NCBI GenBank assembly: GCA_016931515.1
Contig: JAFGEQ010000019.1
Coordinates: 286,700-350,699, forward strand
Direction of reading: 5' to 3'
Source of the DNA: a candidate division CSSED10-310 bacterium
GTDB lineage: Bacteria; CSSED10-310
Length of the DNA: 64,000 nucleotides
Part shown: piece after piece, positions 28,333-37,897 of the stretch
Numbering within the stretch: position 1 is the stretch's first letter
How the letters are laid out: every line of letters starts with the position of its first letter
The notes under the pieces: generated by a model
What the model was told of the DNA's origin: nothing
Seen by the model: only the letters and a program-made list of their open reading frames with translations
Databases searched by the model: none
Made by a program: the position numbers and the translations under genes

Positions 28333-29784
28333 ATGAACATCCATACAAAACAGATCGAAATGACCGGTAATCGACCCGGAATTCTAAGAAAAACAATGAA
28401 AGTATCCGTCATTGAAGGTGCTTTCGCCCAGATGTACATGTCCCTTTCCGGCCCCGGCAGTGTTTTCATTACCCGATTCGCTGTCTTGCTGCATGCATCT
28501 CCGATTCATTTTGGTCTGCTATCGGCGATTGGCCAATTATCGCAGGTTTTTCAACCTCTCGGAGCAATAATCACTCGAAAATCGGAATCCCGCAAAGGAA
28601 TGGTGCTTCTGTTCGCTTTAAGTGGCCGGATACTGACTCTCCTGATCGGTGTCATCCCGTTTCTTCTATCGGGATTCAACGCAATGGCAGTATTCCTCTC
28701 GCTTTTTTTCGTGAGTACAGCCCTTCAAGCCGTAGCAGGAAACGCATGGATCGCGTGGATATCAGACAGCGTTCCGCTCCGGTTCAGAGGCCGTTTTTTC
28801 TCGGTCAGATCCCGATATCTGCTCGTCATCGGACTGGTCACAGGGTTAAGCGCCGGAGCCTTCATCGACTGGTATGAGCGAACCGGTTTCAGTTTTCTGC
28901 CGGCGGATTGGATGCGGAGTTTATCCGGGGCGGGCTATGCGGATTTACTGTCCCAGGGTTTTCTCATACTCTTTCTTTTGGCAGCCATTATTGGAGTCAT
29001 AGGTATCTTGATTCTGCGACAACAGCCGGAACATCCGAAGGAGCTTGAATCGGAGAGCATCCGGACAATGTTATCGCAGCCTCTGAGGGACCGAAATTTT
29101 CTCCGATTGCTCGGTTTTACGGCATGGTGGATGCTGGCAATCGGCGTCGGTTCGCCATTCTGGCAGCCGTTCATGATTCAGAAACTCAATTTGTCAATCA
29201 TGGCAATCCAGATTTATGGTCTGATCAGTACATCGGCATCACTGATGGTCTTAAAAAAATGGGGTCGTTTCATCGATCGCTTCGGCAACAAGACCGCGAT
29301 GGGGATCGCCATCATACTGGGTGGATTTAACCCGCTTATCTGGGTTGCCGCATCCCCGGGCCATTACTGGATGCTCTATTGTGAAGCCCTCACCTCGGGG
29401 ATCATGTGGGCGGGAGCCGGGATCGTTGCAGTTAATTTTGTCCTTGCAATCGCCCCTCCCAAACAACGCCAGATATATTCCGGGTTATACGGCGCTGTTT
29501 CAGGTCTGTCCATGATGATCACGATGATCCTGTCAGGATCGCTGCTGCCATATGTTGCTACACTCAAGGTCGGCTCGTTTGAGCCGGAACAGGTTTTGTT
29601 TGCAGTAACGGGGCTGTTGCGATGGAGTGCTTTAATCCCGTTGATCTGGATTTATGATGCGCGATCTCCGGGATTGGGAACGGTAGTCATATATTTTCGA
29701 CAATACAGCAAGGTTCGAATGACTCATCTGGCGGATCGGATGATGCGAAGTCTGCCATTTAACAATAAAGCCAGAATGGAATGA
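28333..29784 (+). CDS. Major facilitator superfamily transporter
   Basis: ATG at 28333 (GGGG just upstream) is preferred to a TTG at 28309, giving 483 residues. About 12 hydrophobic segments are visible. A basic loop after helix 2 (ITRKSESRKGM) and RFRGRFFSVRSRY in the loop region resemble MFS loop motifs. The substrate is unknown. The gene ends convergently 12 bases from the acyl-CoA synthetase gene. Confidence 0.78.
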   Translation: MNIHTKQIEMTGNRPGILRKTMKVSVIEGAFAQMYMSLSGPGSVFITRFAVLLHASPIHFGLLSAIGQLSQVFQPLGAIITRKSESRKGMVLLFALSGRILTLLIGVIPFLLSGFNAMAVFLSLFFVSTALQAVAGNAWIAWISDSVPLRFRGRFFSVRSRYLLVIGLVTGLSAGAFIDWYERTGFSFLPADWMRSLSGAGYADLLSQGFLILFLLAAIIGVIGILILRQQPEHPKELESESIRTMLSQPLRDRNFLRLLGFTAWWMLAIGVGSPFWQPFMIQKLNLSIMAIQIYGLISTSASLMVLKKWGRFIDRFGNKTAMGIAIILGGFNPLIWVAASPGHYWMLYCEALTSGIMWAGAGIVAVNFVLAIAPPKQRQIYSGLYGAVSGLSMMITMILSGSLLPYVATLKVGSFEPEQVLFAVTGLLRWSALIPLIWIYDARSPGLGTVVIYFRQYSKVRMTHLADRMMRSLPFNNKARME

Positions 29785-29796
29785 CCCTTCCTGACG

Positions 29797-32481
29797 TCAA
29801 TCAAGCGGTTTCCGCACATCCAGTAAAGATCCGGATGATTCGATATCGAGCGTAAAATCCCTGTTTCGAAAGAGCGTGATCATTCTTGAGTTGTCGGGAG
29901 TTGTCTGAGCGACAATTGATTTAAGCTGCCATTTTCTAGCAATCTCAACACAGAAATCAGTCAGAATACCGCCCAGACCCTTGTTCTGCCATTCATCCGC
30001 AACCAGAACCGCATACTCTCCCGTCTCGTTCCCCGGTTCGCAGACCAGCCGGCCGACACCCATCAGGCGACGATGACCCTCCTGCATGTATTCAGCAACA
30101 ATCGCAATCTCACGATCGTAATCAATATAGCAGTATCGAGTTGCAACGTCGTGTGACTCCCAATGGAACATGTACCGAAACCGCATGTAAATTGTTTCTC
30201 TTGAACAACTTGCCAATAATTCCTTCCAGATCGGCTCGTCCTCCGGCCGGATCGGGCGGAGCAGAACCGTGGTTCCATCACTCAACTCCACCGATCGAAC
30301 GAATTCTTCGGGATAAGGCCGCAGGGCAAGATGCGCAAACGGTCGAACCGGCTGGAGCGGTCTGTCGGGAGAGAGGATCAACCGGGCATCCATTGCGATT
30401 ACATCGTCGGCAGTGGCGAGAAGCGGGTTGATATCCAGCTCTTTGACTTCCGGGAAGTCCGCTACGAGGTAAGACAGCCGCATTATGATTTCCAGCAAAC
30501 GGTCCAGATTGACCGGCGGTTTTCCTCGAAATCCACGCAGTAATGGCCAGGCTTTGAGCGATTCCAGCATTCGGCGCGCCAGACGCTCATTCAATGGCGG
30601 AAATCCCAGGCTCCGATCATTATACAATTCCGCACCGGTACCCCCAAGTCCCACCATCACCACTGTTCCGAATACCGCATCCTGCCGGGCTCCAAGTATT
30701 AATTCGACTCCCTGCTCCTGAATCATTTTTTGAATGGTCACACCCTCCAGATTCGCTCCGGGAACACTCAGGGACACTTGTTTCATGATCCGATCGAACG
30801 CATCGTTGACTGCCGGTGAATCCTTCAGATCCAGGATCACACCTCCGGAATCGGATTTGTGTGTGATATCCGGCGATTGAATTTTCATGACGACGGGAAA
30901 CCCGATTCGTTCCGCAATAGCTGCAGCATCGGCAGATGTTGGCGCGAACACAGGGGATGTCACGGGGATACCATACGATTCAAGGATTTTTTTCGATACG
31001 GACTCGGAAAGGAGTAGTGATCCACCGGTTGTCAATGATAAAAACTGATCGCGTAATTTTTTCCGGTCCAGAGGGAATGATACTGGAATATCTTTAGGAG
31101 TCTCGTAGAGTGTTTCAAGATTGCGGCTGTAGGATGTAAGGCACATGAAAGCCCTGACCGCCTGCTCCGGAGTGTTATACGTGGCTATTCCGTTTTGCAT
31201 CAGAATATCCATGCCGTCCTTCATACTCCGGCCTCCCAGCCACGCTGCGAGAATCGGCTTGCCTGATGTTTCCCCGAGTTGAACAACGGCTTTCGCAGCG
31301 GCTGTCGGATTGGTCATCGATTGAGGTGTCAGGATGATCAGCAGTGCATCGACGTTTTTGTCCTCCAAGACTATTCCGGCCGCCTTCGCCAGCCGCTTGG
31401 AGTTTGCATCCCCGAGAATGTCGACGGGATTTCGACGAGACCAGAATGGAGGCAGATTCTGATTTAATGTCTCCATGGTTTCGGCTGACAGCACTGCCAG
31501 GGTACCGGAGTGGGCGATCAGGGTATCCGTCGCCATCACTGCGGGTCCGCCGGCATTAGTGACTATTCCGAGACGGGGACCTCCGGGCAGTTTATGCCGC
31601 CCCACCAGCTCGGCATAATTGAAGATGTCACCGATATCAAAAACGCGGACGATCCCCGCACGCTGGAAAGCGGCGTCATAAACCGCATCCTCTGCTGCCA
31701 TTGCGCCGGTATGAGAAGCAGCCACTTCTGCGGATTCAGGAAATCGACCGGCTTTATAGGCAACTATCGGTTTTGTTCTGGCAAAAGCCCGGGCAGCGGT
31801 CATAAACTTCCGTGCGTCCCTGATTGATTCAATGTATAAAATTATCGATTGAGTCTTTTCATCCTCGCCAAAGTAGTCGATGAGGTCGGCAAAATCGACA
31901 TCAAGGCTGTTTCCGATGGAAACAAAATATGAAAATCCGATTTTTTCTTCCAGGGCCCAATCCAGAACAGACGTGCATAGAGCGCCCGATTGTGAAATAA
32001 AAGCCACGTGTCCGGCTTTGGGCATCGCACCGGCAAAGCTGGCATTGAAATTTGTATGCGGAGCAATGATGCCGAGACAGTTCGGACCGATTAATCGCAT
32101 TTTGGGGAACGCGGATGCCGCTGCCCGGACCCGGTCCTCAATGGCTTTGCCTTCGAACCCTGTTTCACGAAAGCCGGCCGATATAATAATGACTCCCCTG
32201 ATACCTTTCTCACCACAATTGGTGACGACGTCGGGCACCTGCTCGGCAGGCGTGCAGATGATGGCGAGGTCCGGTGTTCGCGGAACGGCATCCAGATTGG
32301 GGTAACATTGGATACCAAGAACTGCTTCGCTGGTCGGATTCACGGGGTATACAACACCACGGAAACCTCCGCCAATCAGGTTTTGAAGAACGGAACCTCC
32401 AACGCTCTTGGGATTGGGTGTAACGCCTAACAGGGCGATTCGCTGGGGTTTGAAAATACCGTCGAGATTATGAACAGCCAC
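29797..32481 (-). CDS. ADP-forming acetate/acyl-CoA ligase fused to GNAT acetyltransferase
   Basis: The 894-residue protein starts at GTG 32481, four bases after AAGGAGG. Order of domains: CoA-binding Rossmann domain (LLGVTPNPKSVGGSVLQNL), succinyl-CoA-ligase-like domains (RLIGPNCLGI, VAFISQSGAL), ATP-grasp (about 480-690, GFPVVMKIQSPDITHKSD), and a C-terminal GNAT domain (LLRPIRPED ... EWQNKGLGGILTDF). The ligase half converts acyl-CoA, ADP and phosphate to the acid, CoA and ATP. GNAT-fused relatives act as protein lysine acetyltransferases that silence acyl-CoA synthetases. A catalytic His could not be assigned with confidence, so regulatory acetyltransferase or ATP-yielding enzyme are both possible. 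Confidence 0.88.
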   Translation of the reverse strand: MAVHNLDGIFKPQRIALLGVTPNPKSVGGSVLQNLIGGGFRGVVYPVNPTSEAVLGIQCYPNLDAVPRTPDLAIICTPAEQVPDVVTNCGEKGIRGVIIISAGFRETGFEGKAIEDRVRAAASAFPKMRLIGPNCLGIIAPHTNFNASFAGAMPKAGHVAFISQSGALCTSVLDWALEEKIGFSYFVSIGNSLDVDFADLIDYFGEDEKTQSIILYIESIRDARKFMTAARAFARTKPIVAYKAGRFPESAEVAASHTGAMAAEDAVYDAAFQRAGIVRVFDIGDIFNYAELVGRHKLPGGPRLGIVTNAGGPAVMATDTLIAHSGTLAVLSAETMETLNQNLPPFWSRRNPVDILGDANSKRLAKAAGIVLEDKNVDALLIILTPQSMTNPTAAAKAVVQLGETSGKPILAAWLGGRSMKDGMDILMQNGIATYNTPEQAVRAFMCLTSYSRNLETLYETPKDIPVSFPLDRKKLRDQFLSLTTGGSLLLSESVSKKILESYGIPVTSPVFAPTSADAAAIAERIGFPVVMKIQSPDITHKSDSGGVILDLKDSPAVNDAFDRIMKQVSLSVPGANLEGVTIQKMIQEQGVELILGARQDAVFGTVVMVGLGGTGAELYNDRSLGFPPLNERLARRMLESLKAWPLLRGFRGKPPVNLDRLLEIIMRLSYLVADFPEVKELDINPLLATADDVIAMDARLILSPDRPLQPVRPFAHLALRPYPEEFVRSVELSDGTTVLLRPIRPEDEPIWKELLASCSRETIYMRFRYMFHWESHDVATRYCYIDYDREIAIVAEYMQEGHRRLMGVGRLVCEPGNETGEYAVLVADEWQNKGLGGILTDFCVEIARKWQLKSIVAQTTPDNSRMITLFRNRDFTLDIESSGSLLDVRKPLD

Positions 32482-32738
32482 AATGCCTCCTTGCCGGAAC
32501 AGGATCTGCGGTGTGAGAAAAACAACACCTGCTGAAACAAAATGTCTATTCGATCCGGATTGTTTTTACAAGCTTATATGGAGACTCCGAGGCTGCACGA
32601 ATTAAACCCTGATCTGTGCAGAAAAATACCTGGACAAGTGTTTGTCAGGACATTTAACTGATTGGTCAATTTGCATATGAGACAGATTTGGAGGTACATT
32701 CCTGAGAGGATATTGAACCATACCGAGGTGCATATATC
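32482..32738. promoter_or_regulatory. Divergent spacer between the acyl-CoA ligase and the PAS kinase genes
   Basis: This 257-base region contains the upstream signals for two divergent genes. It ends in GAGGTG upstream of the ATG at 32739. No coding frame or clear promoter boxes were seen. Confidence 0.3.
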
Positions 32739-35700
32739 ATGAACACGAACAAACTTGTGATTCCGTTCAGAACACTCATCGACCAGGCAGCGGATGCACT
32801 GATTATCGAGGATGCTTCAGAGAGAATCCTTTACGCCAATCACCGCGCATGCCGATTGTTCGGATTTTCTGAAGCTGAATTGATCTCGATGAAAACATCG
32901 GACCTCGAAGCGGCGGACATTCCGATTATACCATCGCATATCATCTACTCTAATGATCCGTCATCCGAAAGCGACTCATTTACGACAGTCGCCCGGCACA
33001 AGGATGGAACTACATTCCAGATTGAAGTGTCAATGTCCCGAATAGACCATCATTCAGGCTCGTATATTTTCTCCATCATCCGGGATATCAAGCAGAAGGA
33101 TCAGGTTCATCGCCATTTTCGGGAGACCAGTCTTCTTTACCAGAAAATAGTTGAGGATACACTGCAAGGAATCGCTATTTTGTTTCCCGATCCTTTAAAG
33201 TTCGCGTTTGTTAATTACCCGCTCGCAGCCATCTTCGGACGCGCGGTGAAAGAGTTGACCGCGCTGAGTGGCGATAAAATTTTAACTCATCTGCATCCCG
33301 AGGATCAGTTATCCTTCAGCAATCTCATAAAAGATGTTCTGACAAAACAAGGGGAGCATGCAAACGGTGAATTTCGCATCATACGATCGGATGGCGAACT
33401 CCGATGGGTGGAAATCTCTTGCCGCTGCATTCGTTTCGAAAGTCGGCAGGCGATTCAAGCCAATATCATTGATACGACCGATTCAAAAGAAATAAAAAAC
33501 AGGCTGGAGCAGACGCGGGATCAGCTCCAGGCGTTGCTGGATGCCATTCCGGGGGCGGCTTCCTGGATCACATCGGATCTTGTCTATCTCGGTATGAATA
33601 AACAACTTGCAGACCTGTATGAAAAGCCGCAGTCGTATTTCATAGGAAAGAAAGTTGGATTTTATCGACCGGAGAATGAATTTTTTCGATTTGTTAAAAA
33701 GTTCTTTAGTCAGGACCATGAATCAGCATCTGAGGAAGTTGTTTTACGATTACGTGATAAGTCTCCAATCTACCTGGTTTTCGGTCAGAAATATGACAAA
33801 GGTCGATCCGCCGTGTTTGTCGCGATTGATATCACTGAACGGAAGGTCGTGGAGGAGGAGTTAAGGAGTTCTGAGGATCGATTCAAACGATTGGTTGAAT
33901 ACAACCCTGCAGCGATCATTGTCCATTGCAAGGGGATTATCGTTTATGCCAATGCAGCGAGCTTAAGGATGGTAAAAGCAGCCACCGCGGATGATGTTGT
34001 CGGCAGGGCTGTCATGGATTTTGTTCATCCGGAATTCAGGACACTCGTAATGGAGAGAGTTAAAACAACACAAGAAAACGGAATGGTTGCATCGCCGCTG
34101 GAAGAAAAATTTCTAACCATCGATGGTGAGGCGATCGACGTTGAAGTGACTGCAATTCCGACCGTGTTTAATGAGACACCGGCTACACAGGTTGTGTTTT
34201 GGGATATTACCGAAAAGAAGAAAAGCATTGAGTCGTTGCGGAAATCCGAAGCACTATCGAAGGCAATCATCGAAGGATCGCCGACAGGTGTATCTGTTCG
34301 ATCGGCAAACGGTCGCCTGATCAGTGTCAACGACGCCTGGAAGAAGATATGGAAAATTCCAGATCAGGATCTTAGGGACGATTACGAGCGACAGCGTGAA
34401 AAATTAAACTTTGACGAAAGAGATGACTATCTGAAACCCTATCATGAGGAAGTCAGAAGAGTCTATGAGACGGGAGGCTCTTTGCAGATTCCGGAGATCA
34501 AGACCAAGGGAACCAGAAAAGGTTCAACCAAGTGGATCTCGCAGTATTTTTATGCGTTAACGGATGATAATGGTGCTGTGGAACAGGTCGTAATCCTGAC
34601 GGCGGATATCACCGCCCGGAAAGAGGCTGCCGAAGCGTTGCAGAAGCGGGACCGCATATTGGAAAGTGTATCCGAGGCGGCCGGGATTTTATTGAATACA
34701 AAGGACCTGTTGAACGGGTTGAATGATGCAATCAGACGTCTGGGGCGGGGTGCGGATGTGTCGAGGGTCTATGTGTTTAAAAATTCTACCGGTCCCAGTG
34801 ATCATCTGATTACTTCCCAGTTGTCGGAGTGGACGGCAGAGGGTATTATTCCACAAATAGACAATCCGGATCTACAGAACTTCGAGCTTTGTGAAACCGG
34901 GTTCAGCCGGTGGTGTGAGCTGTTACCCAGAGGTCAGATCATTCATGGGTTTGTCGATGAATGCCCTGAATCCGAGCGGTTAATCCTCGAACAGCAGGAT
35001 ATATTATCGATCCTTGTTGTCCCGATATTCGTGGAAGAAGAATGGTGGGGATTCATTGGATTTGATCATTGTACCGAGAAAAGGACATGGTCTCAGGCAG
35101 AGATCGGTGCGTTGGGATCCGCTGCCGGAATCATCGGATCAACCATCGTCAGGCATCGTCGTGAAGAAGAAATCCAGCGCATTAACAGTGAGTTGGAACA
35201 ACGTATTGATGCCCGGACAAATGATCTGCAGCTCACCAATCAAGCTCTCGCAGAATCGATTCAAACTCTCAGAAAAACATATGCTCAACTGATTCAATCA
35301 GAGAAGATGGCGGCATTGGGTAATCTTGTTGCGGGTATTGCTCATGAGATCAAAACGCCCGTTGGAATCGGTGTTACGGCCGCGTCACATCTGCTTGAAA
35401 AATCCGATGAAGTTTTTCGGAATATGAATTCGGATCAGGATCCGGATATCCAGATTTTCATTAAGAGAACGAATGAATCGGCGAAAATAATTCTGACTAA
35501 TCTTCAGCGTGCATCGGATCTGATTCAGAGTTTTAAGCAGGTTGCGGTCGATCAGACCAGCGAGCAGAAACGGGTTTTTTATCTGAAAGAGTATTTAAAT
35601 TCGATTATGCTCAGCCTTAAACCGGAACTTAAAAAAGTCGAGCATCTGGAAATCAATATCGACTGCCCGGAATCGTTACGTATTCACGGTCATCCCGGGC

Positions 35701-36053
35701 TGTATTCACAGATCATCTCAAACCTGGTATTGAATTCCATAACGCATGGTTTTGAAAATCGTCATCACGGACTTATAAAGATTATCGTTCAGTCGGAGGG
35801 AAACCGGTTGAAAGTGATTCATGAGGATAATGGATCCGGTATTCCAATTGGGAACCTGAGGAGTATTTTTGAGCCTTTCTTCACCACAAAGAGGGGACGC
35901 GGAGGCACGGGACTGGGTCTGAATCTTGTTTATAACCTGGTGACTAAAAATCTGAACGGTACCATTCGATGTGATTCCGTTCCGGATCAGTCCACTCGCT
36001 TTACTATCGAGATACCTCTGGATGAAGGAGAAAAGAGCGAACAGACGAGTTGA
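32739..36053 (+). CDS. Multi-PAS/GAF hybrid sensor histidine kinase, soluble
   Basis: This 1104-residue protein has no transmembrane helix. It has about five PAS domains in its first 630 residues (for example YANHRACRLFGFSEAEL and ITERKVVEEELRSSEDRFKRLVE). A GAF domain follows (about 640-800), then a coiled linker, the H-box VAGIAHEIKTP with His869 as phospho-acceptor, and the ATP-binding N, G1 (EDNGSGIP) and G2 (GGTGLGL) boxes. It autophosphorylates and passes phosphate to a response regulator that is not encoded nearby. The signal is unknown; multiple PAS domains suggest redox or small-molecule sensing. Confidence 0.9.
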   Translation: MNTNKLVIPFRTLIDQAADALIIEDASERILYANHRACRLFGFSEAELISMKTSDLEAADIPIIPSHIIYSNDPSSESDSFTTVARHKDGTTFQIEVSMSRIDHHSGSYIFSIIRDIKQKDQVHRHFRETSLLYQKIVEDTLQGIAILFPDPLKFAFVNYPLAAIFGRAVKELTALSGDKILTHLHPEDQLSFSNLIKDVLTKQGEHANGEFRIIRSDGELRWVEISCRCIRFESRQAIQANIIDTTDSKEIKNRLEQTRDQLQALLDAIPGAASWITSDLVYLGMNKQLADLYEKPQSYFIGKKVGFYRPENEFFRFVKKFFSQDHESASEEVVLRLRDKSPIYLVFGQKYDKGRSAVFVAIDITERKVVEEELRSSEDRFKRLVEYNPAAIIVHCKGIIVYANAASLRMVKAATADDVVGRAVMDFVHPEFRTLVMERVKTTQENGMVASPLEEKFLTIDGEAIDVEVTAIPTVFNETPATQVVFWDITEKKKSIESLRKSEALSKAIIEGSPTGVSVRSANGRLISVNDAWKKIWKIPDQDLRDDYERQREKLNFDERDDYLKPYHEEVRRVYETGGSLQIPEIKTKGTRKGSTKWISQYFYALTDDNGAVEQVVILTADITARKEAAEALQKRDRILESVSEAAGILLNTKDLLNGLNDAIRRLGRGADVSRVYVFKNSTGPSDHLITSQLSEWTAEGIIPQIDNPDLQNFELCETGFSRWCELLPRGQIIHGFVDECPESERLILEQQDILSILVVPIFVEEEWWGFIGFDHCTEKRTWSQAEIGALGSAAGIIGSTIVRHRREEEIQRINSELEQRIDARTNDLQLTNQALAESIQTLRKTYAQLIQSEKMAALGNLVAGIAHEIKTPVGIGVTAASHLLEKSDEVFRNMNSDQDPDIQIFIKRTNESAKIILTNLQRASDLIQSFKQVAVDQTSEQKRVFYLKEYLNSIMLSLKPELKKVEHLEINIDCPESLRIHGHPGLYSQIISNLVLNSITHGFENRHHGLIKIIVQSEGNRLKVIHEDNGSGIPIGNLRSIFEPFFTTKRGRGGTGLGLNLVYNLVTKNLNGTIRCDSVPDQSTRFTIEIPLDEGEKSEQTS

Positions 36054-36084
36054 CATCATCCACCGACAATCTTGATTATTAATT

Positions 36085-36122
36085 ATCCCAGATCCCAGAT
36101 CCCAGATCCCAGATCCCAGATC
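36085..36122. repeat. Heptanucleotide tandem repeat (ATCCCAG)
   Basis: Five full copies and one partial copy of the 7-base unit ATCCCAG run without a mismatch in the intergenic space after the PAS kinase gene. Such perfect short repeats expand and contract by slippage. No gene is interrupted by it. Confidence 0.9.
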
Positions 36123-36261
36123 AAAATCGTTACAATGCTCTGTTCAATTGATCCGGTTCCGATCCTGAATATAAATCCTTATAAATACAGGAATATACAT
36201 CCGGAATTGTATAAACACTGACTGTTGCACCCTGGTCGATCTGGACGATTGGCAGCATAAA

Positions 36262-36291
36262 AAATCGCCGGTCATTTTCGACCGGCGATTT
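36262..36291 (-). terminator. Intrinsic terminator of the lamin-tail/dockerin gene
   Basis: AAATCGCCGGTC pairs with GACCGGCGATTT over 12 base pairs with a 6-base loop. Read on the minus strand it is followed by a T-run and lies just past the stop of the gene at 36318-37703. Confidence 0.85.
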
Positions 36292-36317
36292 CATCATTCG
36301 CTACGTGGAAAGGAAAG

Positions 36318-37703
36318 TCAGATCAGCGGATCAAAACACGTTGCCAATCCCAGAACGGCAAGGAAGATATTCTGGGCATCGCCGGCTGTGATCTGGGAAT
36401 CATTATTACAATCCGCAGCGCATTCCTGATCGGGTGTCGGCGTCATCAGTCCAAGAACGATCAGGAAACATTGCTGTGCATCCGTTGCAGTAAGACTTCC
36501 ATCCTGGTTTACATCGCCGTCGTGTGGGCAGGGTCCGGTTGTCGGAGTCACCGTGGGGGTACCCGGAGTCGGCGTTTCGGTTGGCTCCGGCGGTGTGGTC
36601 GGAGTCGGCGTCGGTTCAATTGGTGCTGCCTGGTTGATTCCGCCCGGTGTCAGCAGACCGACCTGGAAGTCCGTCAGATTATCGTCGGTATCCACTCCGT
36701 CCGGAATTCGTGAATAATCGTACTGCGGATCAATAATCGGTGCCGGGGATCCTTCACCGGCAAATATTGCGGATGAAAAATCACCATATCCCATTGCGTC
36801 GACCACCACTTCATTCATTCGAAGCTGGATGCTGTCCGGTCCGTTCTGGTAATCTGCATTCGTGCTGATCATATCGTAGTTGGCAACCGTATCGTCCTGG
36901 GCGATAACGAAAAATCCATCGGAAGGAATGGAATATCCGGTCAGATCGATGACCTGGTAATCCACGCCGCCGTTACCGTTGACACCGACGATACTGTAGT
37001 TATCCAGAGATACACCGCCCGGATAATATAGTTCAATAAAACACCCTGCATCTGTCCCGACACTGTTTATGAACACTTCGTTTAGTTTGATGGCTGATAC
37101 CGGAGGAGGTGTGGGGGTCGGGCCGGTTGGAGTCGCCGTTGGTGGCGGCGTATCCGTCGGGGTCGGGGTCGGTTCCCCTTGTCCATGCTCTATGACGGAT
37201 GCGAAATCGGCATATCCGCCAAAAGCAGAGTCCGCATATGCCCGAATGCGGCACCGGGCATTCACTGCATCGGTCGGTGCCTGAACATGTCCTGACGTTA
37301 CCATTTCATATGATCCAAAACCGGTCGTGTAAAAGGTACCGACTCCGCCTATCGCGGATCCCCCGGAGTCAAGCCAGTTGATATAAATGCCTATACTGCC
37401 GGCAACTGTCGGTCCAAACAGATAGACTGAAAATTCATATTCATAGCCTTCCGTGACCGGGACAATCTGGAAGATTCCGCGATTTTGAGACGAAGTTGCT
37501 GCCAATCCGGCACTGTACGTCCCATCATAAACAGGGTCTGTTTCCTGGGTGATTGTGACACCGGTTTCACCTTCCCATGACACCGGTAATCCTGAATCCC
37601 ACGACTCAAAACTTGGATTAAGAAGCAAATTCTGACAAAAAGCACCCGGCACCGCCATTAAGGCGAGACAGGCAAACATCGCCATTACTCTCCATACCTT
37701 CAT
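36318..37703 (-). CDS. Secreted protein with N-terminal beta-sandwich, lamin-tail domain and dockerin-like tail
   Basis: The 461-residue protein has a signal peptide (MKVWRVMAMFACLALMAVPGAFC). An N-terminal jelly-roll module (NLLLNPSFESWDSGLPVSW) typical of carbohydrate-binding-like domains comes first. After a PTPT linker follows a lamin-tail domain (IKLNEVFINSVG ... FIELYYPGG). A second linker leads to a 70-residue tail with two EF-hand-like loops (GDVNQDGSLTATDAQ and ADCNNDSQITAGDAQ). That tail fits a type I dockerin and is shared with three other proteins in the window. It is probably exported and attached to the cohesin-repeat protein encoded next to it; the attachment is inferred. Confidence 0.82.
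   Translation of the reverse strand: MKVWRVMAMFACLALMAVPGAFCQNLLLNPSFESWDSGLPVSWEGETGVTITQETDPVYDGTYSAGLAATSSQNRGIFQIVPVTEGYEYEFSVYLFGPTVAGSIGIYINWLDSGGSAIGGVGTFYTTGFGSYEMVTSGHVQAPTDAVNARCRIRAYADSAFGGYADFASVIEHGQGEPTPTPTDTPPPTATPTGPTPTPPPVSAIKLNEVFINSVGTDAGCFIELYYPGGVSLDNYSIVGVNGNGGVDYQVIDLTGYSIPSDGFFVIAQDDTVANYDMISTNADYQNGPDSIQLRMNEVVVDAMGYGDFSSAIFAGEGSPAPIIDPQYDYSRIPDGVDTDDNLTDFQVGLLTPGGINQAAPIEPTPTPTTPPEPTETPTPGTPTVTPTTGPCPHDGDVNQDGSLTATDAQQCFLIVLGLMTPTPDQECAADCNNDSQITAGDAQNIFLAVLGLATCFDPLI
36321..36530 (-). other. Dockerin-like module (copy 1)
   Basis: Two F-hand calcium loops with Asp, Asn, Asp and a final Asp at positions 1, 3, 5 and 12, each followed by AQ and a hydrophobic helix. Four cysteines bracket the loops. 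Confidence 0.75.
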
Positions 37704-37842
37704 TAAAATAACCTCCTAAAAAATGGTTGTTGACTTGATTTAACGGAAACCCGACCGCTGGAGCACGACATGTTTGTTTCGCTCTCGTATCTGATCCGTT
37801 TCCTGATAATTCTAATCATCAGTTACGAATTCGTCAAATGGC

Positions 37843-37873
37843 AAAAAAAAAGCAGCCCGGTTTACGGGCTGCT
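37843..37873 (-). terminator. Intrinsic terminator of the cohesin-repeat gene
   Basis: AGCAGCCCG pairs with CGGGCTGCT (9 base pairs, 5-base loop). On the minus strand the stem is followed by nine T residues, just past the stop codon at 37898. Confidence 0.9.
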
Positions 37874-37897
37874 TGATTCATCCGCTTGGTCTAACGA

